Positions 42,220-50,529 of a stretch of DNA of 64,000 nt are shown here, piece after piece. Both the position numbers and the translations under genes were made by a program. Under the pieces are notes generated by a model that saw only the letters and a program-made list of their open reading frames with translations, ran no database searches and was not told the DNA's origin. Origin of the DNA: a bacterium (GTDB lineage: Bacteria > JAJVIF01); NCBI GenBank assembly GCA_022072165.1, contig JAJVIF010000001.1, positions 647,353 through 711,352 on the forward strand, written 5' to 3'. Numbering within the stretch: the stretch's first letter is position 1; every line of letters starts with the position of its first letter.

Positions 42220-43209
42220 ATGACGCTGTCTCCCCCCACACCGCAGGAAGAGCTGAAGGAAGGCATCAAGACCTACCTGCATCAGGTGCTGGATGCGGAG
42301 TCACAAAAGGAAACGCTTAGTGGCAAGGCCGCGCGGTTTGTCCTTGAGGAGCCGCCCGATGCCGGACTCCAGGCATATGTGAGGGCGGCCTTCCTGTACG
42401 AGCCCAATCTGTTAGCGCTCGCCGCAATTGGCGGAGCGACTGCGATTCTGGCGACCTGGGCACTGCCACTGGTCGTCGCGGCAGAATTGGCGTATCTGGG
42501 CGGCATGGTCTCGATGCCGAAGTTTCGGCAGGCAATTGATCGTCAGATCTGGCAGCGCAAGCGTGAAGCGTCGCAAGCTGCCGCGCCTCCTGCGGCCCCC
42601 ATTCGACCTCTGGGCGAGATCCTCAAAACCCTCCAGCCAGCGAACAGGATGCGTTTTGAAAACCTGAAGTCCGCCTGTGTCGACATGCGAGACATCGCCC
42701 GGGATGTCCGGGGGAGCACCACCACACAGGACTCCGGCATGGAGTCACTCCTCACCGGAGATCTGGACCGGTTGCTCTGGACTTTCCTGCGCTATCTGAT
42801 CGTGGAAGAGGCACTGGAGCGCTTCGCAATGAGCACCGATGCCGGCGCACTGCAGGATCAGATTGCACAGCTGGAGGAACGCATCGCCAAAGCCCAGACA
42901 GCGGATGATGACCGGCTCCTGCGTTCCCTGAACGACAGTCTGGCGACCGCCCACGCTCGCATGGAGAACTTCCAGCAGGCAGTTCGGAACAGTGAATTCG
43001 TCCAGGCAGAACTTGACCGCATTGAGGGGAAAATCCGGGCGATTACGGAGATGACAGTAAATCGCTCTGATCCGGGGTTCATCTCCAGCCAGGTCGACTC
43101 AGTGGTCCAGAGTATGCGGCTGACTGAGCAGACCATCAGCGAACTGAACCTGGTCACCGGGCTGACCGACGAGTACTTCGAGCCTCCAGCTATCCTGGAA
43201 ACGCACTGA
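42220..43209 (+). CDS. Unknown coiled-coil protein with hydrophobic hairpin
   Basis: A 329-residue protein of no family I recognise. Residues ~60-95 hold a hydrophobic hairpin (LLALAAIGGATAILATWALPLVVAAELAYLGGM) that could enter the membrane. The rest is helical, with coiled-coil stretches at ~220-300 (LQDQIAQLEERIAKAQ, AHARMENFQQAV, VQAELDRIEGKIRAI). It lies 8 bp after the ABC ATPase and 11 bp before the AAA+ gene, so it is clearly part of the operon. A role as adaptor between the transporter or PspA and the AAA+ protein is inference. Confidence 0.75.
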   Translation: MTLSPPTPQEELKEGIKTYLHQVLDAESQKETLSGKAARFVLEEPPDAGLQAYVRAAFLYEPNLLALAAIGGATAILATWALPLVVAAELAYLGGMVSMPKFRQAIDRQIWQRKREASQAAAPPAAPIRPLGEILKTLQPANRMRFENLKSACVDMRDIARDVRGSTTTQDSGMESLLTGDLDRLLWTFLRYLIVEEALERFAMSTDAGALQDQIAQLEERIAKAQTADDDRLLRSLNDSLATAHARMENFQQAVRNSEFVQAELDRIEGKIRAITEMTVNRSDPGFISSQVDSVVQSMRLTEQTISELNLVTGLTDEYFEPPAILETH

Positions 43210-43220
43210 CAGGAGCTGCC

Positions 43221-45029
43221 ATGCCGAACGACGCTTCCACCACACTTTCCGTCGCGACGCCCCTCGATAAGGGGACCGGTCAGACCCGGAGTCTGCCGGA
43301 CTGGTTTCCTGGTTGGGCACAAAAGATGGCGGAACTGTACTTCTCCGGCACGACTTCCATGTTCCTGCTGCATGGGAATACCTATGACGTCGTGGAATCA
43401 AGGGATGCCGCGGGGCAGGTGAAGTACTCCGGCATCAGCGAGTTTCTGGCAGAGCAGTTCTTTGGACGCTGGGACCTCGTTCTGGTGTATGACCTGGCGC
43501 GGGGGCTTCGCTGCCTCGCCGGCTCCAATGAGAAGCGACTGCAGGAGATGATCGTGACCGCGAACAAGCGGCTGGGTGATCTCCAACAGATTCCGAAGGA
43601 CCCTTCGGCGGTCCTCTCCCTCCTCGATAAGTTCGTGACCCGCAACATCATGGCCGGCGACAAGGAGCGGCTGCGGGTCGGGGTCATCATCGAGGATGCC
43701 GGGTACCTGGCACCGGAAGGGGATGCGGGACGGCTCAATCTGGGGGCATCGACCAATATCGTGACGCTGATGAACTGGGCGACCAGTCCTTATGTGAAGC
43801 GGATCAACATGGCGTTCGTGCTGATCAACGACAAGTTGTCGGTGATCAACGGTCGACTCTCCTCGAATCCCCATGTGGCAGCATTTGACGTGCCGCTGCC
43901 AACAGAAGGTCATCGCCAGCGCTACATCGAGCACATCACCGCGGGTCGGGACATGGAAGCGCTGTCGATCTACGATGCCCCGGCGCTTGGCCGGCTGACA
44001 GCGGGGATTTCGTTCACCGACCTGTCGGTGCTGATTCAGTCAGCGATTGAGGGGGGACGTCGCCTCGATGAGAATACCTTCCGGGAGCTCAAAAAGCGGC
44101 TCATCGAACGGCAGGCGCAGGGCTTCCTGGAATTCGTCGAACCGCACTGGACGCTGGACATGGTTATCGGCCATGAGGCAGCGATTCAGCGCCTGAAAGA
44201 TGACGCCGAACTGTTGCGCCGCGGTCAGTTAAAGAGCCTGCCGATGGGTTATCTCTTCTGCGGCCCGGTGGGGACCGGGAAGTCGTTCCTCGCCGAATGC
44301 GCTGCCGGTACCATCGGGATACCCTGTGTGGTGCTGAAGAACTTTCGGTCGAAATATGTTGGCGAGACTGAGGGAAACCTGGAGCGGGTGCTGTCAGTCC
44401 TCCGCGCCATGGGGCCAGTGGTGGTCATCATTGATGAAGCCGACACCCAGCTGGGCGATCGTGACGCCGGTGGGGATTCCGGAACCTCTTCCCGGGTCTT
44501 CGGGATGATCGCCAGTCAGATGGGGGACACGAAGTACCGGGGGAAAATCATCTGGATGCTCCTGACCGCTCGTCCGGACCTCCTGCCGATTGACATCAAG
44601 CGGCAAGGGCGGGCGGAGGTCCATATACCCCTCTTCTACCCCGGTACCCAGGACGAGATCAAGGCGATGTTCAGTGTGATGGCCCGGAAGCTGGGCACGA
44701 CGCTCGATGCCGGGAGCGTGCCGGATGTGCCGTTCACTGGCAAACTCTCAGGGGCCGACATCGAGGGTATTGTCGGACGCGCCTGGCGTAAGTCGCTCCT
44801 GGCGGACAGCGAGACGCTCCGGCTGAGCGACCTGGAAGAATCAATCCTGAGCTTTCTGCCCTCCACGAACTCGCTGGAGAAGGAACTGCAGGAAGTCGCG
44901 GCGATGGTGGAGTGCACCGACCGCGAATTTTTGCCGCCGGAGATCGAAGCCCGCATCGCTTCGTACGGTGGCCGGGACCGGCTGCAGGAGCGTCTGACCG
45001 CGCTGAAGCAGCTGGTGGAGAGCATGTAG
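43221..45029 (+). CDS. Tandem AAA+ ATPase, N-terminal domain degenerate
   Basis: A 602-residue protein with two AAA-like regions. The first (~residues 40-240) keeps AAA-like strands (LVLVYDLARGLRCL, RVGVIIEDAGYLAP, INMAFVLINDKLSVI) but no Walker A. The second (~310-500) is intact: GYLFCGPVGTGKSFLAE, KYVGETEGNLERVLSVLR, Walker B VVVIIDEADTQLGD, sensor region IWMLLTARPDLLP. A C-terminal helical lid and a tail of about 60 residues follow. It resembles classical FtsH/VPS4-like remodelling ATPases more than sigma-54 activators, so it is not PspF. Given PspA's ESCRT-III fold, a VPS4-like remodelling role on PspA is an attractive but unproven idea. AGGAG precedes the ATG. Confidence 0.85.
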   Translation: MPNDASTTLSVATPLDKGTGQTRSLPDWFPGWAQKMAELYFSGTTSMFLLHGNTYDVVESRDAAGQVKYSGISEFLAEQFFGRWDLVLVYDLARGLRCLAGSNEKRLQEMIVTANKRLGDLQQIPKDPSAVLSLLDKFVTRNIMAGDKERLRVGVIIEDAGYLAPEGDAGRLNLGASTNIVTLMNWATSPYVKRINMAFVLINDKLSVINGRLSSNPHVAAFDVPLPTEGHRQRYIEHITAGRDMEALSIYDAPALGRLTAGISFTDLSVLIQSAIEGGRRLDENTFRELKKRLIERQAQGFLEFVEPHWTLDMVIGHEAAIQRLKDDAELLRRGQLKSLPMGYLFCGPVGTGKSFLAECAAGTIGIPCVVLKNFRSKYVGETEGNLERVLSVLRAMGPVVVIIDEADTQLGDRDAGGDSGTSSRVFGMIASQMGDTKYRGKIIWMLLTARPDLLPIDIKRQGRAEVHIPLFYPGTQDEIKAMFSVMARKLGTTLDAGSVPDVPFTGKLSGADIEGIVGRAWRKSLLADSETLRLSDLEESILSFLPSTNSLEKELQEVAAMVECTDREFLPPEIEARIASYGGRDRLQERLTALKQLVESM

Positions 45030-45082
45030 CGCCTGCGAAGAAGAACCAACTTTACGACGTCACCTGAAAGAGGACCCGAGAC

Positions 45083-45370
45083 ATGACCCGCACGAACTGG
45101 TTCGATACCACCACTGACCTCCCCCTGCTGAGCGAGCAGGTGCAGAAGCTGGAGAGTCTCACGCAGGCGATGGCGGATGGGATCATCGCCGCCGATGAGA
45201 TCGCGGCCCAGGAAGCGCGGCTGGTGGCAGCGATGAAAGCGGCGGAGGGGCTGCTGAACGATGAACAACATGCAGCGGTGACCGCAGTCCTGCTGGAACT
45301 GTCGGCGTACAACATCATGGCCACCATGCACGAAACCCAGCAGATGCGTCTGAAGGCGGCCTTCAGCTAG
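45083..45370 (+). CDS. Small helical protein closing the PspA-ABC-AAA+ operon
   Basis: A 95-residue, wholly helical acidic protein (VQKLESLTQAMADGIIAADEIAAQEARLVAAMKAAE and a second helical half). GAGGA lies 9 bases before the ATG. It is 53 bp after the AAA+ gene and overlaps the convergent gene at 45367 by 4 bp. No family recognised; a small subunit or substrate-adaptor of the AAA+ protein is possible. Confidence 0.65.
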   Translation: MTRTNWFDTTTDLPLLSEQVQKLESLTQAMADGIIAADEIAAQEARLVAAMKAAEGLLNDEQHAAVTAVLLELSAYNIMATMHETQQMRLKAAFS

Positions 45371-45900
45371 TACACGGTGCCTTCCCAGCGACTCCGCCAG
45401 CGTTGCGGCGTGAAGTCCGGGATAGGACGAGGTTCAACCAGCGGCTGATTCGGCTCCCAGAAGGAGCGGAACGGCCGCTTTTCGCCTGTCTGGTAGAGAT
45501 GCGTGAGGTACTTAAAGTCGCAGTGCGCGTAGTCCGCAACCCACTGGTCCAGGTCCCGGATCCCCATTTCGTGGAGTAGCTGCTGGCTATAGGCCACCGC
45601 TTCAATCTCGTAGGCGTGGAGTGCCGCGATCCGCTCCGGCGATTGCTGCACTTCGGCGGCGAAGCTGGTTTCCCGGGCGGCAGGGTCTGTATTCCACTGG
45701 ACCGTATGCCCAAACAAATGAATCAGGATAAAGACGGCCTCTTCGGGATCGACTTCGAAGTCAATCTGCACTTCGCCGCCATCCAGATCGCCGGTGAAGG
45801 GATGCGCGATGTCCGTCAGCACAACCGGGAGGTTGTACTTCTGTTCCAGCCAGGCTTCGATGCGGTTGAAGAGCTGCAGGAAGTCGTCGGAGGAGTACAG
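45367..45900 (-). CDS. Degenerate zinc-peptidase-like protein, possible CTG start
   Basis: A protein of up to 177 residues. A conventional GTG start exists at 45822, but the frame is open and protein-like for another 26 codons upstream (YSSDDFLQLFNRIEAWLEQ, KYNLPVVL). The only plausible initiator there is CTG at 45900, preceded 7 bases earlier by a good Shine-Dalgarno (AGAGGTG, minus strand of 45908-45914). That Shine-Dalgarno overlaps the upstream carboxylase stop codon. Residues near 60 read FILIHLFGHTVQWN, the HxxxH layout of an ImmA/IrrE- or SprT-like zinc site but with Leu in place of the catalytic Glu, followed by HAYEIEAVAYSQQLL. It is therefore probably not an active HExxH peptidase. 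Confidence 0.65.
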   Translation of the reverse strand: MYSSDDFLQLFNRIEAWLEQKYNLPVVLTDIAHPFTGDLDGGEVQIDFEVDPEEAVFILIHLFGHTVQWNTDPAARETSFAAEVQQSPERIAALHAYEIEAVAYSQQLLHEMGIRDLDQWVADYAHCDFKYLTHLYQTGEKRPFRSFWEPNQPLVEPRPIPDFTPQRWRSRWEGTVY

Positions 45901-45912
45901 CGGTCGGCACCT

Positions 45913-47532
45913 CTACATGGGGCAGTTGCCGTGCTTCTTCGGGGGTAGCTGCTCACGTTTGTTGCGGAACATCTCCAGCCCACGGATCAGCGCGGCACGG
46001 GTGTTGTGGGGTTCGATGACATCATCGACAAAGCCGCGTTCGGCGGCAATGTACGGATTCGAGAAGGTTTCCTCGTATTCCTGTTGGCGCTGTACCCGGA
46101 CCGCCTCCGGGTTCTTCGCCTTGGCCAGCTCACTACGATACAGAATATTGACCGCGCCTTTGGACCCCATCACGGCGACTTCGGCTGAGGGCCACGCGAG
46201 GTTGAGGTCAGCGTGCATGTGCTTGGAGCCCATGACGCAGTACGCCCCGCCGTAGCTTTTGCGGGTGATCACAGTGAGCTTGGGGACCGTGGCTTCGCAG
46301 TAGGCGTAGAGGAGCTTGGCTCCATGCCGGATGACGCCCCCAAGCTCCTGATTCTTCCCAGGGAGGAAGCCAGGAACATCTTCAAAAGTGACAACCGGGA
46401 TGTTGAAGGCATCACAGCAGCGGATGAACCGGGCCCCTTTGTCGGAGGCATCGATGTCGAGGACGCCAGCCAGGGACTTCGGCTGATTCGCCACCATGCC
46501 GACGACGTAGCCCCCGAGTCGGGCAAAGCCGATGACGATGTTGGTGGCCCAGAGCGGCTGGACTTCGAAGAAGTCACCATCATCAACTACCGCCCGAATG
46601 ACATCTTTCATGTCGTAGGGCTTGTTGGGCTCATCGGGAATGATGGTCTGGAGGAGGGGATCGCGACGGTCCCGGGGGTCATCGGTGGGCCGGAAGGGGG
46701 GGTCTTCCATGTTGTTGGAGGGCAGGAAGCCGAGGAGGTGCCGGATCGCCTGCAGGCACTCGACCTCGTCGTTGGCAGCGAAGTGGGCGACACCGGTCTT
46801 CTGGGAATGCGTAATGGCGCCTCCCAGTTCCTCGAAGGTAACGTCTTCGTTGAGAACTTCCTTGATGACATTGGGACCGGTGAGGAACATGTGGCTGGTG
46901 TTCTTCACCATGAAGATGAAGTCCATCAGTGCTGGCGAGTAGACCGCTCCCCCGGCGCAGGGGCCCATGATGGCCGCGATTTGCGGCACGACCCCGGAAG
47001 CCTGGACGTTGCGATAGAAGATGTCGGTGTAGCCGCCGAGCGAGACTACACCTTCCTGAATGCGGGCGCCGCCGGAGTCATTGATGCCGATGATCGGCAC
47101 TCCGTTGCGGAGGGCGTGGTCCTGGAGCTTGCAGATTTTCTGGGCGTGGCGCTCGCCGAGGGAGCCCCCCATCACGGTGAAATCCTGGGCATAGACAAAG
47201 ACGAAGCGGCCATCGATGGTGCCGGAGCCGGTCACGACGCCATCCCCATAGACCCGGTCCACGCCGGGGATGTCCCGGGCAGCGGTGACGAAGCCATCCA
47301 TTTCCACGAAGGAGTTGGGGTCGAGCAGGATTTCGAGGCGCTCCCGGGCGTGGAGCTTTCCCTGCTGATGCATCTTGGCGATTTTCTCAGCGCCGCCCCC
47401 CTGCAGGGCTTCCGCCTTCCGGGCACGCAGATCCCCGACCCGTTCGGCCTGGGACTTCGTTTTCACCCTGGGGAGGCGGCTGTCATCAGAGGGATGATCC
47501 GCTGCAGTCGGGGGGAGTTTGGTGGTGCTCAT
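45913..47532 (-). CDS. mmdA: Propionyl-CoA carboxylase beta / methylmalonyl-CoA carboxyltransferase 12S subunit
   Basis: A 539-residue carboxyltransferase of the PccB/MmdA family. Conserved blocks: AKMHQQGKLHARERLEILLD, FVYAQDFTVMGGSLGERHAQKI, GVPIIGINDSGGARIQEGV, GPCAGGAVYSPALMDF, and the second crotonase-like domain with RCCDAFNIPVVTFEDVPGF and ITRKSYGGAYCVMGSK. It transfers a carboxyl group between biotin and propionyl/methylmalonyl-CoA. The epimerase gene lies 3 bp upstream in the same operon, which supports methylmalonyl-CoA metabolism. Biotin-carrier and mutase genes are not in the window. Confidence 0.93.
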   Translation of the reverse strand: MSTTKLPPTAADHPSDDSRLPRVKTKSQAERVGDLRARKAEALQGGGAEKIAKMHQQGKLHARERLEILLDPNSFVEMDGFVTAARDIPGVDRVYGDGVVTGSGTIDGRFVFVYAQDFTVMGGSLGERHAQKICKLQDHALRNGVPIIGINDSGGARIQEGVVSLGGYTDIFYRNVQASGVVPQIAAIMGPCAGGAVYSPALMDFIFMVKNTSHMFLTGPNVIKEVLNEDVTFEELGGAITHSQKTGVAHFAANDEVECLQAIRHLLGFLPSNNMEDPPFRPTDDPRDRRDPLLQTIIPDEPNKPYDMKDVIRAVVDDGDFFEVQPLWATNIVIGFARLGGYVVGMVANQPKSLAGVLDIDASDKGARFIRCCDAFNIPVVTFEDVPGFLPGKNQELGGVIRHGAKLLYAYCEATVPKLTVITRKSYGGAYCVMGSKHMHADLNLAWPSAEVAVMGSKGAVNILYRSELAKAKNPEAVRVQRQQEYEETFSNPYIAAERGFVDDVIEPHNTRAALIRGLEMFRNKREQLPPKKHGNCPM

Positions 47533-47535
47533 GGC

Positions 47536-48030
47536 TTACGGGTCTCCTTGGGCCGGCGCCACCGGCACCTCGACGTTGTAGCCCCCGGCCCGGAGATGCT
47601 CCGTGGCGTCGGGGTGAGTCGGCGATGCGTGATGTTCACCAGGCTGAACGAACTCCACAAGAATACCGGCGACCGACTTCGGATGCAGGAAGGTCACCTG
47701 CATCCCCTCGGCTCCCGGCCCTTCCCGTGGCGGGATGATCTGAAATCCCTGTTGCTGCTTTTCGGCCAGTGTTTCCGCGAGATCCTCGGTCTGGAATGCG
47801 ACATGGTGGATGCCCGGTCCCCGCTTCGCCAGGTAATTGGCGATCGGGCTCGCTTCACCGAGCGGGGTAACCAGCTCAATGACGATGTTTTCGAGGTGAA
47901 ACGCGCAACTGGTGACCCCCTGGTTGGGGAGGTCTTCCGTGGGAGGAGCCGGCAAGTTCAGCAGACGCGACCAGGTATCCCGGGCGGAAACCAGGTCAGC
48001 GACGGCGATGGCGATGTGCGCGACTCGCAT
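47536..48030 (-). CDS. mce: Methylmalonyl-CoA epimerase
   Basis: A 164-residue VOC-fold protein starting at ATG 48030 (MRVAHIAIAVADLVSA); an upstream in-frame start gives an unlikely basic extension. Metal ligands of the family are visible: His in VAHIAIAV, Glu in NIVIELVTPLGE, His in GIHHVAFQTEDL and Glu in GILVEFVQP. It interconverts (R)- and (S)-methylmalonyl-CoA. The C-terminal ~30 residues (GEHHASPTHPDATEHLRAGGY) extend beyond the usual end. It precedes mmdA by 3 bp. A TATAAT -10 box lies 36 bp upstream. Confidence 0.88.
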   Translation of the reverse strand: MRVAHIAIAVADLVSARDTWSRLLNLPAPPTEDLPNQGVTSCAFHLENIVIELVTPLGEASPIANYLAKRGPGIHHVAFQTEDLAETLAEKQQQGFQIIPPREGPGAEGMQVTFLHPKSVAGILVEFVQPGEHHASPTHPDATEHLRAGGYNVEVPVAPAQGDP

Positions 48031-48066
48031 GGACGGGACGGTGTCCTTCCTCGCACGGATGGAAGG

Positions 48067-48072
48067 ATTATA
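48067..48072 (-). promoter_or_regulatory. -10 box TATAAT before the epimerase-mmdA operon
   Basis: A perfect TATAAT on the minus strand, 36 bp before the epimerase ATG. No convincing -35 is visible at 16-18 bp. Confidence 0.5.
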
Positions 48073-48085
48073 GAGGGCTCGCTGA

Positions 48086-48406
48086 TTAATCGAGGAGGAA
48101 GGTGCGGAGGTCAGGACGGAGGCGCGGGACAGCATCGTCCCAGATGATCTCGACCTGGACATAGCGCCGGTCATCGCCGGGGGTCTTGCCCTTGTCCAGG
48201 ATGCGGCCTACTGCCTGAAGATAGACCGGCTCGCTGGAGGAGGCTTCCCAGTGCCGAATCTTGCTGAACTGCACCAGATCACCCGTGCTGGCGCTGCTCC
48301 AGTCCAGCTTGCCTGGGAACTCCCAGACCCGGGTGTCAGTGGCAGTTCCATTGGCGCTGCCCCCCGCGAAGAGGTCCGGGGTGGTTTCTTTTTTACGGCT
48401 GGCCAT
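48086..48406 (-). CDS. Small protein of unknown function
   Basis: A 106-residue soluble protein beginning MASRKKETTPDLFAGG, with GGAGG 7 bases before the ATG at 48406. A basic, low-complexity N-terminus precedes a predicted beta-rich region (WEFPGKLDWSSA, DLVQFSKIRHWE, PVYLQAVGRIL, YVQVEIIWDD). No family or motif recognised. It lies upstream of the methylmalonyl-CoA epimerase gene on the same strand, 55 bp away and separated by a TATAAT box. Confidence 0.6.
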   Translation of the reverse strand: MASRKKETTPDLFAGGSANGTATDTRVWEFPGKLDWSSASTGDLVQFSKIRHWEASSSEPVYLQAVGRILDKGKTPGDDRRYVQVEIIWDDAVPRLRPDLRTFLLD

Positions 48407-48499
48407 AGAGGTTCCTCCCGCCTGTCTGCACAACAACACTGCTCCCTTCCATGCATGGGTCAGGGCAGCAATCGCTGAGCATACCAGACTCTGTTGCCG

Positions 48500-49723
48500 C
48501 TACCGGGCAAATTTTGAGAAGAGGCGCTCTAGAGCGGTGAGCACGTCATCGACATCTTCGTCAGCGAGTCCGGCGTGCAACGGGAGACTCATTTCCTGTG
48601 CCCCTAAAGCTGCTGCAACGGGGAACTGTTCCGGAGTCCAGCTATACCTGGCGGCGTAGTAGCTGAACTGATGGACCGGCGTGAAATGAACCGAACAACC
48701 GATGCCCAGTTGCTGCATCGCGCTGACTGCGGCATCCCGACTGCAGCTGAACCGGTCGGGATTGAGGATGAGGGGAAAGAGATGAAAAGCGGCCCGGGCG
48801 GGAGTCTCAGCGCTCATAGGATCTGGCAGCAGCACACGGCAGTACTCCTTCACGATCCAGTCCGCGAGACCTTCCAGATAGCGCGACACCAGGGCGCCCC
48901 GACGTGCCCAGCGTGCATCCAGCGTCCGGAGCTGTTCCCGTCCGAGGGCCGCCGCCGGATCGGTGAGATTGCACTTGTAGCCGGGCTCGGTGACGTCGTA
49001 AGTCGGCCGGGCTCCCGGCTCGTAGCGCCGATGGGCATCGGCAGACATCCCGTGGAGGCGGAGCTGGCGCAGGCGGGTGTCGAAGTCCGGGTTGTGGCAG
49101 GTGAGGGCTCCCCCTTCGCCGGTGGTGAGATTTTTCGTGGCATAGAAACTGAAAGCGGCGAGGTCCGACAGGGTGGCAAGCGGTACCCCCTCCCAGCGAC
49201 TCTCCACGGCATGGGCACAATCCGACAGCACGGGCACATCGGCGGCAGCGGCCCAGTGACGCAGGGCGGTCATGTCGCAGGGCGTCCCGGCAAAATGGAC
49301 GGGGAGCAGCGCTCGCACAGCCGGAAGCGACGCCGGATCCGGCAGGAGCGCTGGGTCCAGATTGCCGGTGGCAGGATCCACGTCCACCAGCCAGGGGACC
49401 GCTCCGAGATGCTCAATGACATTGACAGTCGCGCAGAAGGTCATCGGAGTCGTGACGACCACGGTGCCAGGTCCGACTCCCAGGACTTTGAGTCCCAGTT
49501 CCAGGGCCGCTGTGCAGGAGTTCATTGTCGCGACATGCGGCACCCGCCAGTACGTGCGCAATTCGGCTTCAAAGGCGGCGCATTCGGGTCCGGTGGTCAG
49601 CCAGCCGGAGGCCAGGACCCGCTGCACCGCTGCGCATTCCGCGTCGGTCAGTACCGGTTTGCAGAACGGCAGGGGCGTTTCCCGAACAGGGGCTTCCGGA
49701 CTTGTCAGGAGAGTGCTGGACAT
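48500..49723 (-). CDS. DegT/DnrJ/EryC1/StrS aminotransferase
   Basis: A 407-residue PLP-dependent sugar aminotransferase. It begins MSSTLLTSP at 49723, with AAAGG upstream; earlier in-frame codons lack a ribosome site. Family blocks: PFCKPVLTDAECAAVQRVLASGWLTTGP, NSCTAALELGLKVLGVGPGTVVVTTPMTF, SDCAHAVESRWEG, the PLP-lysine block FYATKNLTTGEGGALT, and GYKCNLTDPAAALG. Such enzymes aminate NDP-keto-sugars in O-antigen, glycan or secondary-metabolite synthesis. No other sugar-nucleotide gene is adjacent, so the product is not inferable. Confidence 0.9.
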   Translation of the reverse strand: MSSTLLTSPEAPVRETPLPFCKPVLTDAECAAVQRVLASGWLTTGPECAAFEAELRTYWRVPHVATMNSCTAALELGLKVLGVGPGTVVVTTPMTFCATVNVIEHLGAVPWLVDVDPATGNLDPALLPDPASLPAVRALLPVHFAGTPCDMTALRHWAAAADVPVLSDCAHAVESRWEGVPLATLSDLAAFSFYATKNLTTGEGGALTCHNPDFDTRLRQLRLHGMSADAHRRYEPGARPTYDVTEPGYKCNLTDPAAALGREQLRTLDARWARRGALVSRYLEGLADWIVKEYCRVLLPDPMSAETPARAAFHLFPLILNPDRFSCSRDAAVSAMQQLGIGCSVHFTPVHQFSYYAARYSWTPEQFPVAAALGAQEMSLPLHAGLADEDVDDVLTALERLFSKFAR

Positions 49724-49838
49724 CGGGCATGACCTTTCTGTGCTGCAGCGGTACAGACACAGGGGTTCTATCGGCGCGCTGTCAGGCTGCTGAAGCCGAG
49801 AAAACATCTGTAGTCCTTCAATCAGATCGAATCAGGTC

Positions 49839-49844
49839 TATACT
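49839..49844 (+). promoter_or_regulatory. -10 box TATACT before secreted protein gene
   Basis: TATACT 10 bases before the ATG at 49855; a weak TTCAAT at 49817-49822 is a possible -35 (16-bp spacer). Any leader would be about 3 nt long. Confidence 0.5.
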
Positions 49845-49854
49845 CGGGGCTGCC

Positions 49855-50487
49855 ATGAACGGGTGCGGACCTCTTTCTGGCCGGCACTGCCAACTTGTCG
49901 GCCTCTTGCTACTGATGTGCAGCCTCCCGACCGTACCAGCCCAGGCTGGGCCGGAGCAGGCAGCCGCGCTCTTTGATCTGGGGCATGCCCATGCCCAGCC
50001 TCCCCTCCCCTGGAGCACCGGCATTTACTCGACGGTCTTCGCGACCGGAGTCCGGGCGATGTACAGCGGGATGGGACACCGGCTGGAGGGCACAGAAGAT
50101 TTCTTCGTGGCCCTGCCAGCGGTCAGGGATGAGCATCCCTGTCTCGATGGACGGATGATGCGACGAGACACCCAAAGTGGTCTGCTGACCTGCCGGGTTA
50201 TCGAAATTCGTCCGCACGGAAAGGCAGGTCCGGTGATCGAGGCGACCGTGGAAGACATCGGTCCCTGGAGCATCCGTGATCCCTATTGGGTTGAAAACGA
50301 GCGTCCCGACGCCGAAGACGGCTCGACCGAGAGCGGGCGGCGCACTAACCGTGCGGGCATCGACTTATCGCCGGCACTTGTCAAGGCACTGGGCGTCAAG
50401 AACTCCTCCAGAGTGGACTGGCGATTCAAGACGGATGCGGAGGGGAACATCGTGACTGTGACCCGGCCGGAGAAGTTCCGCACCTAG
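49855..50487 (+). CDS. Secreted protein with possible double-psi beta-barrel (3D/RlpA-like) domain
   Basis: A 210-residue protein with a signal peptide (LVGLLLLMCSLPTVPAQA). The C-terminal half has the pattern VIEATVEDIGPWSIRDPYW, TNRAGIDLSPALVKALGV and VDWRF. This matches the DxGP...GIDLSPA..alG arrangement of 3D-domain/RlpA-like double-psi barrels, a fold found in lytic transglycosylase-type wall enzymes. The catalytic Asp of that fold would be the one in GIDLS. Assignment is by pattern only. The start at 49855 lacks a Shine-Dalgarno and has a close TATACT box. Confidence 0.65.
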   Translation: MNGCGPLSGRHCQLVGLLLLMCSLPTVPAQAGPEQAAALFDLGHAHAQPPLPWSTGIYSTVFATGVRAMYSGMGHRLEGTEDFFVALPAVRDEHPCLDGRMMRRDTQSGLLTCRVIEIRPHGKAGPVIEATVEDIGPWSIRDPYWVENERPDAEDGSTESGRRTNRAGIDLSPALVKALGVKNSSRVDWRFKTDAEGNIVTVTRPEKFRT

Positions 50488-50512
50488 TCGCACATTGCAA
50501 GCAACAGCGTCG

Positions 50513-50518
50513 TACACT
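50513..50518 (+). promoter_or_regulatory. -10 box TACACT before MFS gene
   Basis: TACACT 11 bases before the ATG at 50530, with a C-rich gap and no Shine-Dalgarno. Confidence 0.45.
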
Positions 50519-50529
50519 CCCCGGCGCTC

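Noticed and set aside
46213-48147. Long plus-strand open frame across mmdA and the epimerase gene
   Set aside because: Antisense shadow of two clearly recognised genes.
48671-49732. Plus-strand open frame opposite the DegT-type aminotransferase
   Set aside because: Antisense shadow with no motif.
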